DNA from: Betaproteobacteria bacterium
Lineage (GTDB): Bacteria; Pseudomonadota; Gammaproteobacteria; Burkholderiales; Rhodocyclaceae
Reading direction: 5' to 3'
DNA length: 10,202 bases
Assembly: GCA_016703785.1 (NCBI GenBank)
Contig: JADJBM010000024.1
Coordinates: 1-10,202 of the forward strand
Shown: positions 1-7,269 of the stretch, piece after piece
Numbering within the stretch: the stretch's first letter is position 1
How the letters are laid out: the number at the start of each line of letters is the position of its first letter
Position numbers and translations under genes: made by a program
The notes under the pieces: generated by a model
Seen by the model: the letters and a program-made list of their open reading frames with translations, nothing else
Database searches by the model: none
What the model was told of the DNA's origin: nothing

Positions 1-32
1 TGTATGTTGGTCAGGCGCACGAGGTCACCTAA
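1..32 (+). CDS. atpB: ATP synthase Fo subunit a, last codons (partial)
   Basis: Reading from base 3, the codons spell YVGQAHEVT followed by TAA at 30-32. This resembles the usual C-terminus of betaproteobacterial subunit a (a YLGQAHE-type tail). It lies just upstream of the subunit c remnant, as expected for the atpB-atpE order. Subunit a is the membrane stator subunit that forms the proton half-channels beside the c-ring. Only nine codons are visible and the neighbouring sequence is full of indels, so the call depends on context and a short tail match. Confidence 0.5.
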   Translation, partial: YVGQAHEVT

Positions 33-73
33 ACCAGTTTTGTCGTAGCCTCGAAATAAAAGGGTTGTCACAG

Positions 74-327
74 CCGGAACAAGTTGTTTGACTACGTTGT
101 ACTCTTGCTGCCAGCCTGATCATCGATACCAGGCGCCGCCAAGCACCACTGTAATCGGCATCGGCATCGCGGGTGTACTTCCCCTCGGTCGTCGGCCACC
201 GGCGGTTTGATGAACACCCTGCAGACCAAAGATGTTCCTGCGGTCGGCCTGATCGACGCCGCGTTCATTATCAGGCACGGGAATCGCCTCCTGGAATACC
301 CTCACCGCCAACCCGTTCATCAAGTAA
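74..327 (+). pseudogene. atpE: ATP synthase Fo subunit c, multiply frameshifted
   Basis: Subunit c is the small two-helix membrane proteolipid forming the rotor ring. No single frame is open, but pieces of the family are readable in successive frames: LAASLII near 104-122, IGIGIAG near 152-172, then MNTLQTK, MFL, GLIDAAFII, GTGIA and finally TANPFIK with TAA at 325-327. GLIDAAF carries the conserved ion-binding acidic residue (here D) of the second helix. At least four one-base insertions or deletions are needed to join the pieces, and the ATG expected near 74 reads CCG. The remnant sits between the atpB tail and atpF with normal spacing. It is a decayed gene or, more likely, low-quality consensus sequence; the left boundary is approximate. 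Confidence 0.6.
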
Positions 328-342
328 TCGGCCCTGCTGATT

Positions 343-348
343 AAGGAG
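343..348 (+). promoter_or_regulatory. Ribosome binding site of atpF
   Basis: AAGGAG lies eight bases before GTG at 357. It fixes the start of atpF despite the broken frame, because the codons after GTG read MNRNATLFAQLVV, a typical subunit b N-terminus. Confidence 0.6.
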
Positions 349-356
349 CGATTACC

Positions 357-831
357 GTGAATCGGAACGCAACGCTGTTTGCCCAGCTGGTTGTGTCCCT
401 CATTCTGGCGTGGTTCTGATGAAATTCCGTGTGGCCGCCATCATGAAGGCACTCGACTTGAGCGCGCAAAAAAGATTGCCGACGGGCTATCGGCCGCGGA
501 CAAGGAAATCGAACTGGCGCTGACCGAGAAAAAGGTCGTCGACGAGCCTGAAGAAGGCCCGCGGGCCAGCCGGCAGTTGCGAGCGGTGCCGGTGCCGAGA
601 AGCAGGGCGTCGCACTGGTCGAGGAAGCCCGCCAGGAAGCGGCGCGCATCGTCACGCAGGCCCGCCAGGCCGCCGAGGCCGAGGCCGGCGTCGCCGCCCA
701 GCGCGCCAAGGAGGCCCTGCGCGAGCAGGTTGCCGTCCTCGCCGTCGCCGGTGCCGAGCGCATCCTGCGCAAGGAAATCAACGCCAGAAGTCCACGCCGA
801 CCTGCTCGCCAACCTGAAACAGGAACTCCAG
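357..831 (+). pseudogene. atpF: ATP synthase Fo subunit b, multiply frameshifted
   Basis: Subunit b is the membrane-anchored peripheral stalk of the ATP synthase. From GTG 357 the frame reads a hydrophobic N-terminal anchor (MNRNATLFAQLVV...LILAWF) and hits TGA at 417. Conserved pieces then continue in shifting frames: MKF, VWPP, IMKALD, ERA, KKIADGLSAADK, ELALTEKKVVDE, LKKARG, AEKQGVALVEEARQEAARI, GAERILRKEINA and EVHADLLANLKQEL. At least six one-base indels separate them, several beside short homopolymers. The expected stop codon after LKQEL reads CAG (829-831), which joins the last segment in frame to atpH and creates a spurious long ORF from 379 to 1374. Repaired length would be about 156 aa, normal for the family. 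Dense indels with preserved protein sense suggest sequencing error more than old decay. Confidence 0.75.
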
Positions 832-837
832 CAAGCC

Positions 838-1374
838 ATGGCCGAGAACGTCACCCTCGCACGTCCCTACGCCGAAGCCGCATTCCAGCTGGCGCGGGAG
901 AGCAACGCGCTGGGGCCATGGCAGCAGGCGCTTGACCGCATGGCGGCCGTCGCCGCCGATGCGCAGATGCTCGATTGCATTGCCAATCCGCGTCTGCTGC
1001 CCTCGCAGGTCACCAAGTTGTTCCTCGATGTCGCCGGGTCGTCGCTTTCTGCCGAACAGCAGAACTTCGCCCGTCTGCTCGTCGACAACGAACGTCTGCA
1101 GGTTCTTCCCGAGATCCGCGAACTCTACGTTGACCTGAAAAACGGGCAGGAGGGCGTGCAGGAGGCCGACATCGCCTCCGCCTTCCCGCTCGACGATGCC
1201 ACGCTGAAGAATCTCGTTGCCGAACTGGAAGCGCGCTTCAAGTGCAGGATCCAGGCGACAGTCAGAATGGCCCCCGAGCTTATTGGCGGGGTTCGGATCG
1301 CCGTCGGCGATCAGGTTATCGACGCTTCAGTACGCGGCAAGCTCGCAGCCATGGCTACGGCGCTTAAGAATTAG
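838..1374 (+). CDS. atpH: ATP synthase F1 subunit delta
   Basis: Subunit delta (OSCP-like) clamps the peripheral stalk to the top of the F1 alpha3beta3 head. The start is ATG 838 (MAENVTLARPYAEAAFQLA), which gives 178 aa, the usual length. Earlier in-frame codons belong to atpF and are read through only because the atpF stop is missing. The N-terminal half is the helical bundle that binds alpha. The C-terminal part contains LKNLVAELEARFKCRIQATVRMAPELIGGVRI and ends GDQVIDASVRGKLAAMATAL, the conserved delta signature. It ends in TAG 11 bases before atpA. It is one of only two intact genes in this operon as sequenced. Confidence 0.9.
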   Translation: MAENVTLARPYAEAAFQLARESNALGPWQQALDRMAAVAADAQMLDCIANPRLLPSQVTKLFLDVAGSSLSAEQQNFARLLVDNERLQVLPEIRELYVDLKNGQEGVQEADIASAFPLDDATLKNLVAELEARFKCRIQATVRMAPELIGGVRIAVGDQVIDASVRGKLAAMATALKN

Positions 1375-1385
1375 GAGCATTAAAC

Positions 1386-2752
<1,367 letters not shown>

Positions 2753-2768
2753 CAGCTAGGAAACCATC

Positions 2769-3637
2769 ATGCCAAGCGGCAAGGAAATACGCACCAAGAT
2801 CAAGAGCGTGCAAAACACGCGCAAGATCACCAAGGCCATGGAGATGGTCGCGGCCTCGAAGATGCGCAAGGCGCAGGATCGCATGAAGGCCGCCCGTCCC
2901 TATGGCGAGAAGATCCGTCGGCTGGCCGCCAACCTGTCGCACGCCGCCACTCCGAGTACAAGCATCCCTTCCTCAAGAAGCCGGAAGAGATCAAGCGCGT
3001 CGGGCTGGTCGTCATCACCACCGACAAGGGTCTGTGCGGCGGCCTCAATACCAACGTGTTGCGCATCTGCCTGAACCAGATGAAGGAGTGGGAAGGCAAG
3101 GGCGTCGGCGACATCCGTGTCACCGCCATCGGCTCGAAGGGCCTCGGCTTCATGCAGCGCCTCGGCGCCAAGGTCGTGTCCAACGTCACGCACCTCGGCG
3201 ACACGCCGCACCTCGACAAGATGATCGGCCCGGTGAAGGTCATGCTCGACGCCTTCCACGCCGGCGAGCTCGACGCCGTCTATGTCGCCTACACCCGCTT
3301 CATCAACACCATGAAGCAGGAGCCGGTGCTCGAACAGCTGCTGCCGCTCACCGGCGAGCAGCTGCGCCAGACCGAGCACGGCTGGGACTACATCTACGAG
3401 CCGGACGCCCGCGCCGTCATCGACGACCTGCTGGTGCGTTACGTCGAGGCACTGGTGTACCAGTCGGTGGCCGAGAACATGGCCTCCGAACAGAGCGCGC
3501 GCATGGTGGCCATGAAGGCCGCCTCCGACAACGCCGGCACGGTGATCAACGAACTGCAGCTGGTCTACAACAAGACCCGCCAGGCCGCGATCACCAAGGA
3601 AATATCCGAGATCGTCGCCGGCGCGGCGGCGGTATAA
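2769..3637 (+). CDS. atpG: ATP synthase F1 subunit gamma, single frameshift
   Basis: Gamma is the central rotor shaft turning inside alpha3beta3. The start ATG 2769 gives SGKEIRTKIKSVQNTRKITKAMEMVA, the conserved N-terminal helix. Around 2943-2952, in what should be a LSHANSEYKHPF-like stretch, one base is missing. The protein resumes in another frame with SEYKHPFLKKPEEIKRVGLVVITTDKGLCGGLNTNVLR and continues unbroken to KTRQAAITKEISEIVAGAAAV and TAA at 3635-3637. The C-terminal rotor helix is therefore complete. Restoring one base gives 289 aa, the usual length. It lies 16 bp after atpA and 25 bp before atpD. Given the clean protein on both sides, a sequencing deletion is the simplest explanation. 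Confidence 0.88.
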
Positions 3638-3662
3638 CGAATTTATTGTTTGGGGAAAGACG

Positions 3663-5042
3663 ATGAGTCAAGGTGAAATCGTTCAATGCATCGGCGCCGT
3701 GGTGGACGTCCAGTTCAAGCGCGACGAGATGCCGAAAGTGTATGACGCCCTCGCCATGGAAGGCACCGAACTGACGCTCGAGGTCCAGCAGCAGCTGGGC
3801 GACGGCGTCGTGCGCACCATTGCGCTGGGCGCCTCCGACGGCCTGCGCCGTGGCATGCAGGTGAGCAACACCGGCAAGCCGATCTCGGTGCCGGTGGGCA
3901 AGGCCACCCTCGGCCGCATCATGGACGTGCTCGGCCGCCCGATCGACGAGGCCGGCGCCATCGGCACGGAAGACCGCCGCTCCATCCACCAGAAAGCCCC
4001 GGCCTTCGACGAACTGGCCCCCAGCCAGGAACTGCTCGAGACCGGCATCAAGGTGATCGACCTCGTCTGCCCGTTCGCCAAGGGCGGCAAGGTCGGCCTG
4101 TTCGGCGGCGCCGGCGTGGGCAAGACGGTCAACATGATGGAGCTCATCCGCAACATCGCCATCGAACACTCCGGCTACTCCGTATTTGCCGGCGTCGGCG
4201 AGCGCACCCGCGAGGGCAACGACTTCTACCACGAGATGAAGGACTCCAGCGTGCTCGACAAGGTCGCGCTGGTGTACGGCCAGATGAACGAGCCGCCCGG
4301 CAACCGCCTGCGCGTCGCGCTGACCGGCCTCACCATGGCCGAGCACTTCCGCGACGAAGGCCGCGACGTGCTGTTCTTCGTGGACAACATCTACCGCTTC
4401 ACCCTGGCCGGCACCGAAGTGTCCGCGCTGCTCGGCCGCATGCCCTCCGCCGTGGGCTACCAGCCGACGCTGGCCGAGGAAATGGGCCGCCTGCAGGAGC
4501 GCATCACCTCCACCAAAACCGGCTCCATCACCTCGATCCAGGCCGTGTACGTGCCCGCCGACGACTTGACCGATCCGTCGCCCGCCACCACCTTCGGCCA
4601 CCTCGACGCCACCGTCGTGCTCTCGCGCGACATCGCCTCGCTGGGTATCTACCCCGCGGTCGATCCGCTCGATTCCACCTCGCGCCAGATCGACCCCAAC
4701 GTCATCGGCGAGGAGCACTACGCCACCACGCGCGGCGTGCAGCAGACGCTGCAGCGCTACAAGGAACTGCGCGACATCATCGCCATTCTCGGCATGGACG
4801 AACTGGCGCCGGAAGACAAGCTCGTCGTCGGCCGCGCCCGCAAGATCCAGCGCTTCCTCTCGCAGCCCTTCTTCGTTGCCGAAGTGTTCACCGGTTCCGC
4901 CGGCAAGTACGTGCCGCTCAAGGAAACCATCCGCGGCTTCAAGATGATTATCAACGGCGAGTGCGACGCCCTGCCCGAGCAGGCCTTCTACATGGTCGGC
5001 ACCATCGACGAAGCCTTCGAGAAAGCCAAGACGCTGCAATAA
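3663..5042 (+). CDS. atpD: ATP synthase F1 subunit beta
   Basis: Beta is the catalytic subunit making ATP from ADP and phosphate in the F1 head. The gene is intact at 459 aa, normal for the family. ATG 3663 follows a GGGGAAAGA ribosome binding site. Visible elements are the N-terminal barrel (IVQCIGAVVDVQF), Walker A GGAGVGKT (about residues 148-155), the catalytic GER with Glu180 (Glu181 in E. coli), Walker B VLFFVDN, and the C-terminal DELSEED-type loop that contacts gamma, here DELAPED at about 379-385. The IYRFTLAGTEVSALLGRMPSAVGYQPTLAEEMG region is typical of betaproteobacteria. It is the best taxonomic marker in the window and, with atpH, one of two undamaged atp genes. Confidence 0.97.
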   Translation: MSQGEIVQCIGAVVDVQFKRDEMPKVYDALAMEGTELTLEVQQQLGDGVVRTIALGASDGLRRGMQVSNTGKPISVPVGKATLGRIMDVLGRPIDEAGAIGTEDRRSIHQKAPAFDELAPSQELLETGIKVIDLVCPFAKGGKVGLFGGAGVGKTVNMMELIRNIAIEHSGYSVFAGVGERTREGNDFYHEMKDSSVLDKVALVYGQMNEPPGNRLRVALTGLTMAEHFRDEGRDVLFFVDNIYRFTLAGTEVSALLGRMPSAVGYQPTLAEEMGRLQERITSTKTGSITSIQAVYVPADDLTDPSPATTFGHLDATVVLSRDIASLGIYPAVDPLDSTSRQIDPNVIGEEHYATTRGVQQTLQRYKELRDIIAILGMDELAPEDKLVVGRARKIQRFLSQPFFVAEVFTGSAGKYVPLKETIRGFKMIINGECDALPEQAFYMVGTIDEAFEKAKTLQ

Positions 5043-5056
5043 GGACCTGCTCTTCC

Positions 5057-5092
5057 CCCTCTCCCGCAAGCGGGAGAGGGCAGGGGAGAGGG
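5057..5092 (+). repeat. REP-like GC-rich hairpin between atpD and atpC
   Basis: A perfect 11-bp inverted repeat (left arm 5057-5067, AA at 5068-5069, right arm 5070-5080) is followed by a partial second copy of the right arm at 5083-5092. The type CCCTCTCCC-GC...GC-GGGAGAGGG is a common intergenic repeat in beta- and gammaproteobacterial genomes. A close relative lies at 5578-5617. It sits inside the operon between atpD and atpC without a T-run, so it is more likely an mRNA-stabilising or processing hairpin than a terminator. Confidence 0.7.
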
Positions 5093-5108
5093 AATAGGGA
5101 AGGTAACC

Positions 5109-5530
5109 ATGGCAATGACAGTTCACCGTCGACATCGTCAGCGCAGAAGAATCCATCTTCTCCGGACTGGCGGAGTTCGTCGTTCTCCCGGGCGAAGCCG
5201 GCGAGGCTGGGCATCATGCCCGGCCACACGCCGCTGCTCACCCGCATCAAGCCGGGCGTCGTGCGCGTCAAGACGCAGGAAGGCACCGAAGAGCTCGTCT
5301 TCGTCGCCGGCGGCATGCTCGAAGTGCAGCCCAACCTCGTCACCGTGCTGGCCGATACCGCCATCCGCGGCAAGGACCTCGACGAAGCCAAGGCCCTCGA
5401 CGCCAAGAAGAAGGCCGAGGAAGCCCTGCAGAACAAAACCTCGCAACTCGAGTACGCCAAGGCCCAGGCCGAACTGGCCGAAGCCATCGCCCAACTCGCC
5501 GCCATCCAGAAACTGCGCAAGCGGCACTGA
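5109..5530 (+). CDS. atpC: ATP synthase F1 subunit epsilon, two one-base insertions
   Basis: Epsilon is the small rotor subunit that couples gamma to the c-ring and inhibits ATP hydrolysis. ATG 5109 begins MAMT; after one extra base near 5121 the protein continues FTVDIVSAEESIFSGLAEFVVLPGEAGE. After a second extra base near 5206-5209 it continues LGIMPGHTPLLTRIKPGVVRVKTQ, followed by ELVFVAGGMLEVQPNLVTVLADTA and a C-terminal helical hairpin rich in Ala, Lys and Glu, ending KLRKRH with TGA at 5528-5530. Removing the two bases gives 139 aa, the normal length. GELGIMPGHTPLLT is the family signature. Both errors are in the N-terminal beta-sandwich; the rest is clean. The gene is last in the atp operon and is followed by a terminator. 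Confidence 0.88.
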
Positions 5531-5545
5531 GCGGGAGCAACAGCA

Positions 5546-5574
5546 AAGAAAAGCAGCTTCGGCTGTCTTTTCTT
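5546..5574 (+). terminator. Rho-independent terminator of the atp operon
   Basis: AAGAAAAGCAGC (5546-5557), a TTCG tetraloop (5558-5561) and GCTGTCTTTTCTT (5562-5574) form a 12-bp stem with one bulged T at 5566. The 3' arm is itself T-rich, so it supplies the U-tract. It begins 16 bp after the atpC stop. The A-rich 5' arm also makes it plausibly bidirectional, which would serve the convergent vapC transcript. Confidence 0.7.
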
Positions 5575-5577
5575 ACC

Positions 5578-5617
5578 CCCTCTCCCCGCGAGCGGGGAGA
5601 GGGTTGGGGTGAGGGGT
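5578..5617. repeat. REP-like GC-rich hairpin downstream of atpC
   Basis: A perfect 12-bp inverted repeat has arms 5578-5589 and 5592-5603 separated by GA, followed by a TTGGGGTGAGGGG tail. It is the same family as the hairpin at 5057-5092, one base pair longer, in the convergent gap between atpC and vapC. The tail after the right arm is a frequent extension of this repeat type. Confidence 0.7.
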
Positions 5618-5638
5618 GACTTCAGAAATCCGCACCGG

Positions 5639-6040
5639 TCACCAAAGCGTCGCAAGCTTGTGCGACCGGTATGCACGGCGGATGCCGCCGTCACGGGTGA
5701 TCAGCGTGTGCCGGCCGCGTATTGCCTGCCAGATCAGCATGCGGTCGAATGGATCCTTGTGGGCAGTCCTGGGCAGACGGTGAAAGGCGCAGGCATCCTC
5801 GGGTGAAAGCGGCAGAAGCTGAAAGGCCTGCGCCTGCGCCGCTTCGAGCAGTGTTTCCGGGCTGCATCCTTCCAGTTTCAGCTTGCCGATGCCGGTTTTC
5901 AGGGCAATTTCCCAGAAGCTGACGGCGCTGACGAAAACATCGTTGGATGGGTCGGTCAGTGCGGAGCGGGATTTTTCGCCGAGCCGTTCCGGCTCCAGCA
6001 CCGACCAGATGAAAGCGTGGGTGTCGAGCAGGAAATTCAT
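5639..6040 (-). CDS. vapC: PIN-domain ribonuclease toxin, VapC type
   Basis: This is a 133-aa PIN-domain protein, the usual size for a type II toxin. PIN toxins are metal-dependent RNases cleaving specific RNAs, often initiator tRNA or 23S rRNA loops; the target here is unknown. Visible acidic metal ligands are Asp6 in LLDTHAFIW, Glu44 in SFWEIALK, Asp96/Asp99 in HKDPFDRMLIWQA and Asp117 in LITRDGGI, so the active site looks complete. The LLDTHAFIW start and DPFDR motif place it in the common subfamily paired with Phd/YefM-type antitoxins. Its ATG overlaps the antitoxin stop by four bases (ATGA, 6037-6040), so the two are co-translated. It converges on atpC. Confidence 0.92.
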   Translation of the reverse strand: MNFLLDTHAFIWSVLEPERLGEKSRSALTDPSNDVFVSAVSFWEIALKTGIGKLKLEGCSPETLLEAAQAQAFQLLPLSPEDACAFHRLPRTAHKDPFDRMLIWQAIRGRHTLITRDGGIRRAYRSHKLATLW

Positions 6041-6276
6041 GCTTCCAGCAGCGCTTCGTCGCTGATGGAAAAATCGTCGGCGAAATGCGCCTTGGCGCGA
6101 CCTGCCAGTGTTCCCAGCGCACGCGTCGCGGGCTGTGCGTCAAAGGGATAAGGCACCAGCGCGGCGATCTTTTCATGCTTGCGACCGTAGCTGATCACGA
6201 CCGTCTTCCCGGCCTTGACCTCGCTCAACAGCTCGGAGAAGCGCGCCTTCAGTTCGCCGACCTGGATGGATTTCAT
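6037..6276 (-). CDS. vapB: Phd/YefM-type antitoxin partner of vapC
   Basis: The gene encodes a 79-aa antitoxin starting MKSIQVGELKARFSELLSEVKAGKTVVISYGRKHEKIAALVPY. This is the Phd/YefM fold: a beta-strand, then KARFSELL helix, then a GKTVVIS-type strand and a (K)xAALVP strand. That N-terminal half dimerises and binds the operator. The C-terminal tail (HFADDFSISDEALLEA), acidic, would wrap the toxin groove. The frame stays open further upstream to 6309 (MLCLSLFSGAA), but the internal Met at 6276 matches the family N-terminus and has a weak AGGTG site upstream. Its stop overlaps the toxin start. Antitoxins of this class usually repress their own promoter; a candidate promoter with a palindrome lies at 6309-6337. 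Confidence 0.88.
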   Translation of the reverse strand: MKSIQVGELKARFSELLSEVKAGKTVVISYGRKHEKIAALVPYPFDAQPATRALGTLAGRAKAHFADDFSISDEALLEA

Positions 6277-6308
6277 GGCTGCACCTGAAAATAGACTAAG
6301 ACAGAGCA

Positions 6309-6337
6309 ACTTTACAGATTGCTGGTCAAGTTGACAA
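6309..6337 (-). promoter_or_regulatory. Candidate vapBC promoter with overlapping palindromic operator
   Basis: Reading the minus strand, TTGTCA (6337-6332, five of six matches to the -35 consensus), a 17-bp spacer and TAAAGT (6314-6309) form a sigma70-like promoter 33 bp before the antitoxin start. The perfect 11-bp palindrome GTCAAGTTGAC at 6325-6335 overlaps the -35 box, a good place for an autoregulatory antitoxin to bind. Seen by eye only. Confidence 0.4.
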
Positions 6338-6338
6338 G

Positions 6339-6800
6339 TTATCCCATCCCTAGTTCCTGCGCCTGACAGGCCAGTTTCTCGAATGCCTGCTTGCTATTGA
6401 TGCGGCTGCTCTCGCGGTACGCCAGCAAATCCTTGAACAGAATGCGGCGATGTGTGCCGACCTTGCTGTAAGGCAATTCGTTTCGCTCCAGCATCGATAC
6501 TAAATGTGGCCGTGAAACATTCAGGAAATCGGCCGCCTGCTGCGTGGTGAGTTCGACGTGGATCGGCACGATAGTGATTGCGTTTCCTTCTGCCATCTGG
6601 GCAAGGATGTCTACCAGCATGCGCAAGGCGGCGACAGGGACTTCAATATCCTGCTTGCCGTCGATGATGCGCAACCGTGCCGTTTCGCCCTGGCCGACAC
6701 AGGCAGCCAGCAGATGACTGCTTTCGCGCGCGAGGTTGGCGTCACGCTCACTGGGTAGCCGTGGTGGGGGTGGGGGAGTGCGAAGAACGGACTTGCTCAT
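6339..6800 (-). CDS. Excisionase/MerR-type HTH protein, orphan antitoxin-like
   Basis: The product is a 153-aa DNA-binding protein. After a proline-rich N-terminus (PPPPPRLPSERDANLAR) comes a small alpha/beta region (ETARLRIIDGKQDIEVPVAALRMLVDILAQMAEGNAITIVPI) and then a winged HTH of the excisionase/HTH_17 kind at about residues 84-128 (LTTQQAADFLNVSRPHLVSMLE, ELPYSKVGTHRRILFKDLLAY). This architecture is typical of antitoxins encoded directly before a PIN-domain toxin. No such toxin gene follows; the next minus-strand genes, after a 62-bp gap, are a complete unrelated Phd/VapC pair. It may be an orphan left after loss of its toxin, or a regulator. It is transcribed divergently from the methyltransferase operon, so it could also act on the shared intergenic region. 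Confidence 0.8.
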   Translation of the reverse strand: MSKSVLRTPPPPPRLPSERDANLARESSHLLAACVGQGETARLRIIDGKQDIEVPVAALRMLVDILAQMAEGNAITIVPIHVELTTQQAADFLNVSRPHLVSMLERNELPYSKVGTHRRILFKDLLAYRESSRINSKQAFEKLACQAQELGMG

Positions 6801-6833
6801 GATGGTTTGCCTCGGATGAAACCTTGAGACGGG

Positions 6834-6861
6834 ATTCTATATGCATTCGCAATAAACGCAA
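6834..6861 (-). promoter_or_regulatory. Candidate promoter of the HTH gene
   Basis: On the minus strand, TTGCGT (6861-6856), a 16-bp spacer and TAGAAT (6839-6834) resemble sigma70 -35 and -10 boxes, 33 bp before the ATG at 6800. Judged by eye, without scoring against background. Confidence 0.35.
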
Positions 6862-6898
6862 TTATCGAAATTAACAAAACAATAAGTTTATTTTCTAG

Positions 6899-6930
6899 GA
6901 TTGGAAAAAAGCGTGAGTTGCATTCCAATC
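6899..6930. promoter_or_regulatory. Inverted repeat, candidate operator of the methyltransferase operon
   Basis: GATTGGAA (6899-6906) and its exact complement TTCCAATC (6923-6930) are separated by 16 bases. The right arm abuts a TTGCAT sequence (6918-6923) that could act as a -35 box. The 24-bp centre-to-centre spacing is a little over two helical turns, which suits a dimeric or paired regulator. Some arm matches are expected by chance in AT-rich DNA. Confidence 0.35.
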
Positions 6931-6966
6931 AGTATTATGTGATATATTTTTACTATGTAGTACTAT
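6918..6966 (+). promoter_or_regulatory. Candidate promoter region of the methyltransferase/ATPase operon
   Basis: The stretch is very AT-rich in an otherwise GC-rich neighbourhood. TTGCAT at 6918 and TATATT at 6943 could serve as -35 and -10 with a longish 19-bp spacer. TACTAT occurs twice exactly ten bases apart (6951 and 6961), and the perfect palindrome TAGTACTA lies at 6958-6965. The exact boxes cannot be decided by eye, but this is the only place a promoter for the downstream operon can lie within the intergenic gap. Confidence 0.3.
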
Positions 6967-7008
6967 ACATTCAGGAACTGACCCATTTTGTAGAGTGTAC
7001 GCTTAGCC

Positions 7009-7269
7009 ATGGCAAAAAAAGGGGAACCCTCTATTAAATTTGAAGACAAGAGCATGAAATTTGAGCGGCTAGCAGAACGCCGTGTCAATGAAGTAATAAA
7101 GAAGATTCGCCTTGTCGGTAACCTTGCGAACCGGCGAAACTACTCGTACTCAGATGAACATGCCAAACAAATTCTTGATGCCCTCGATATCGAGTTGCGT
7201 GCTCTGAAGTCCCAATTTCGCAGTGATTCGGAAGCGCAAGGCCCTAGGTTTTCCTTTAAGGATAAATGA
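7009..7269 (+). CDS. Small basic helical protein leading the methyltransferase operon
   Basis: This 86-aa protein has no function I can assign. It is rich in Lys, Arg and Glu and has no membrane segment or signal peptide. Residues about 16-40 (MKFERLAERRVNEVIKKIRLVGNL) look like an amphipathic helix, followed by an aromatic linker (NRRNYSYS) and a second helix about 49-71 (DEHAKQILDALDIELRALKSQF). I recall similar short proteins at the head of methyltransferase/MORC-ATPase clusters, but cannot confirm it here. ATG 7009 has no obvious ribosome binding site; Met16 (7054) is an alternative start. Its TGA overlaps the methyltransferase ATG (ATGA, 7266-7269), so the two are translationally coupled. 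It could be a regulator or a DNA- or partner-binding subunit. Confidence 0.75.
   Translation: MAKKGEPSIKFEDKSMKFERLAERRVNEVIKKIRLVGNLANRRNYSYSDEHAKQILDALDIELRALKSQFRSDSEAQGPRFSFKDK

Noticed and set aside
379..1374. Single 331-aa plus-strand ORF
   Set aside because: It is an artefact: out-of-frame atpF sequence, then the real end of atpF, then atpH, joined because the atpF stop codon reads CAG. It is split here into atpF and atpH.
3591..5156. 521-aa minus-strand ORF opposite atpD, and other long reverse ORFs over the atp genes
   Set aside because: GC-rich coding DNA leaves long open frames on the opposite strand. The products are low-complexity His/Ala/Gly/Val-rich and the plus strand carries well-known proteins.
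5609..5806. Plus-strand 65-aa ORF downstream of atpC
   Set aside because: It runs antisense to vapC, begins within the REP-like tail and has no recognisable domain or ribosome binding site.
6277..6309. Upstream start giving a 90-aa antitoxin
   Set aside because: The extra residues MLCLSLFSGAA do not resemble the family, and this stretch overlaps the candidate -10 box; Met at 6276 fits the Phd/YefM N-terminus.
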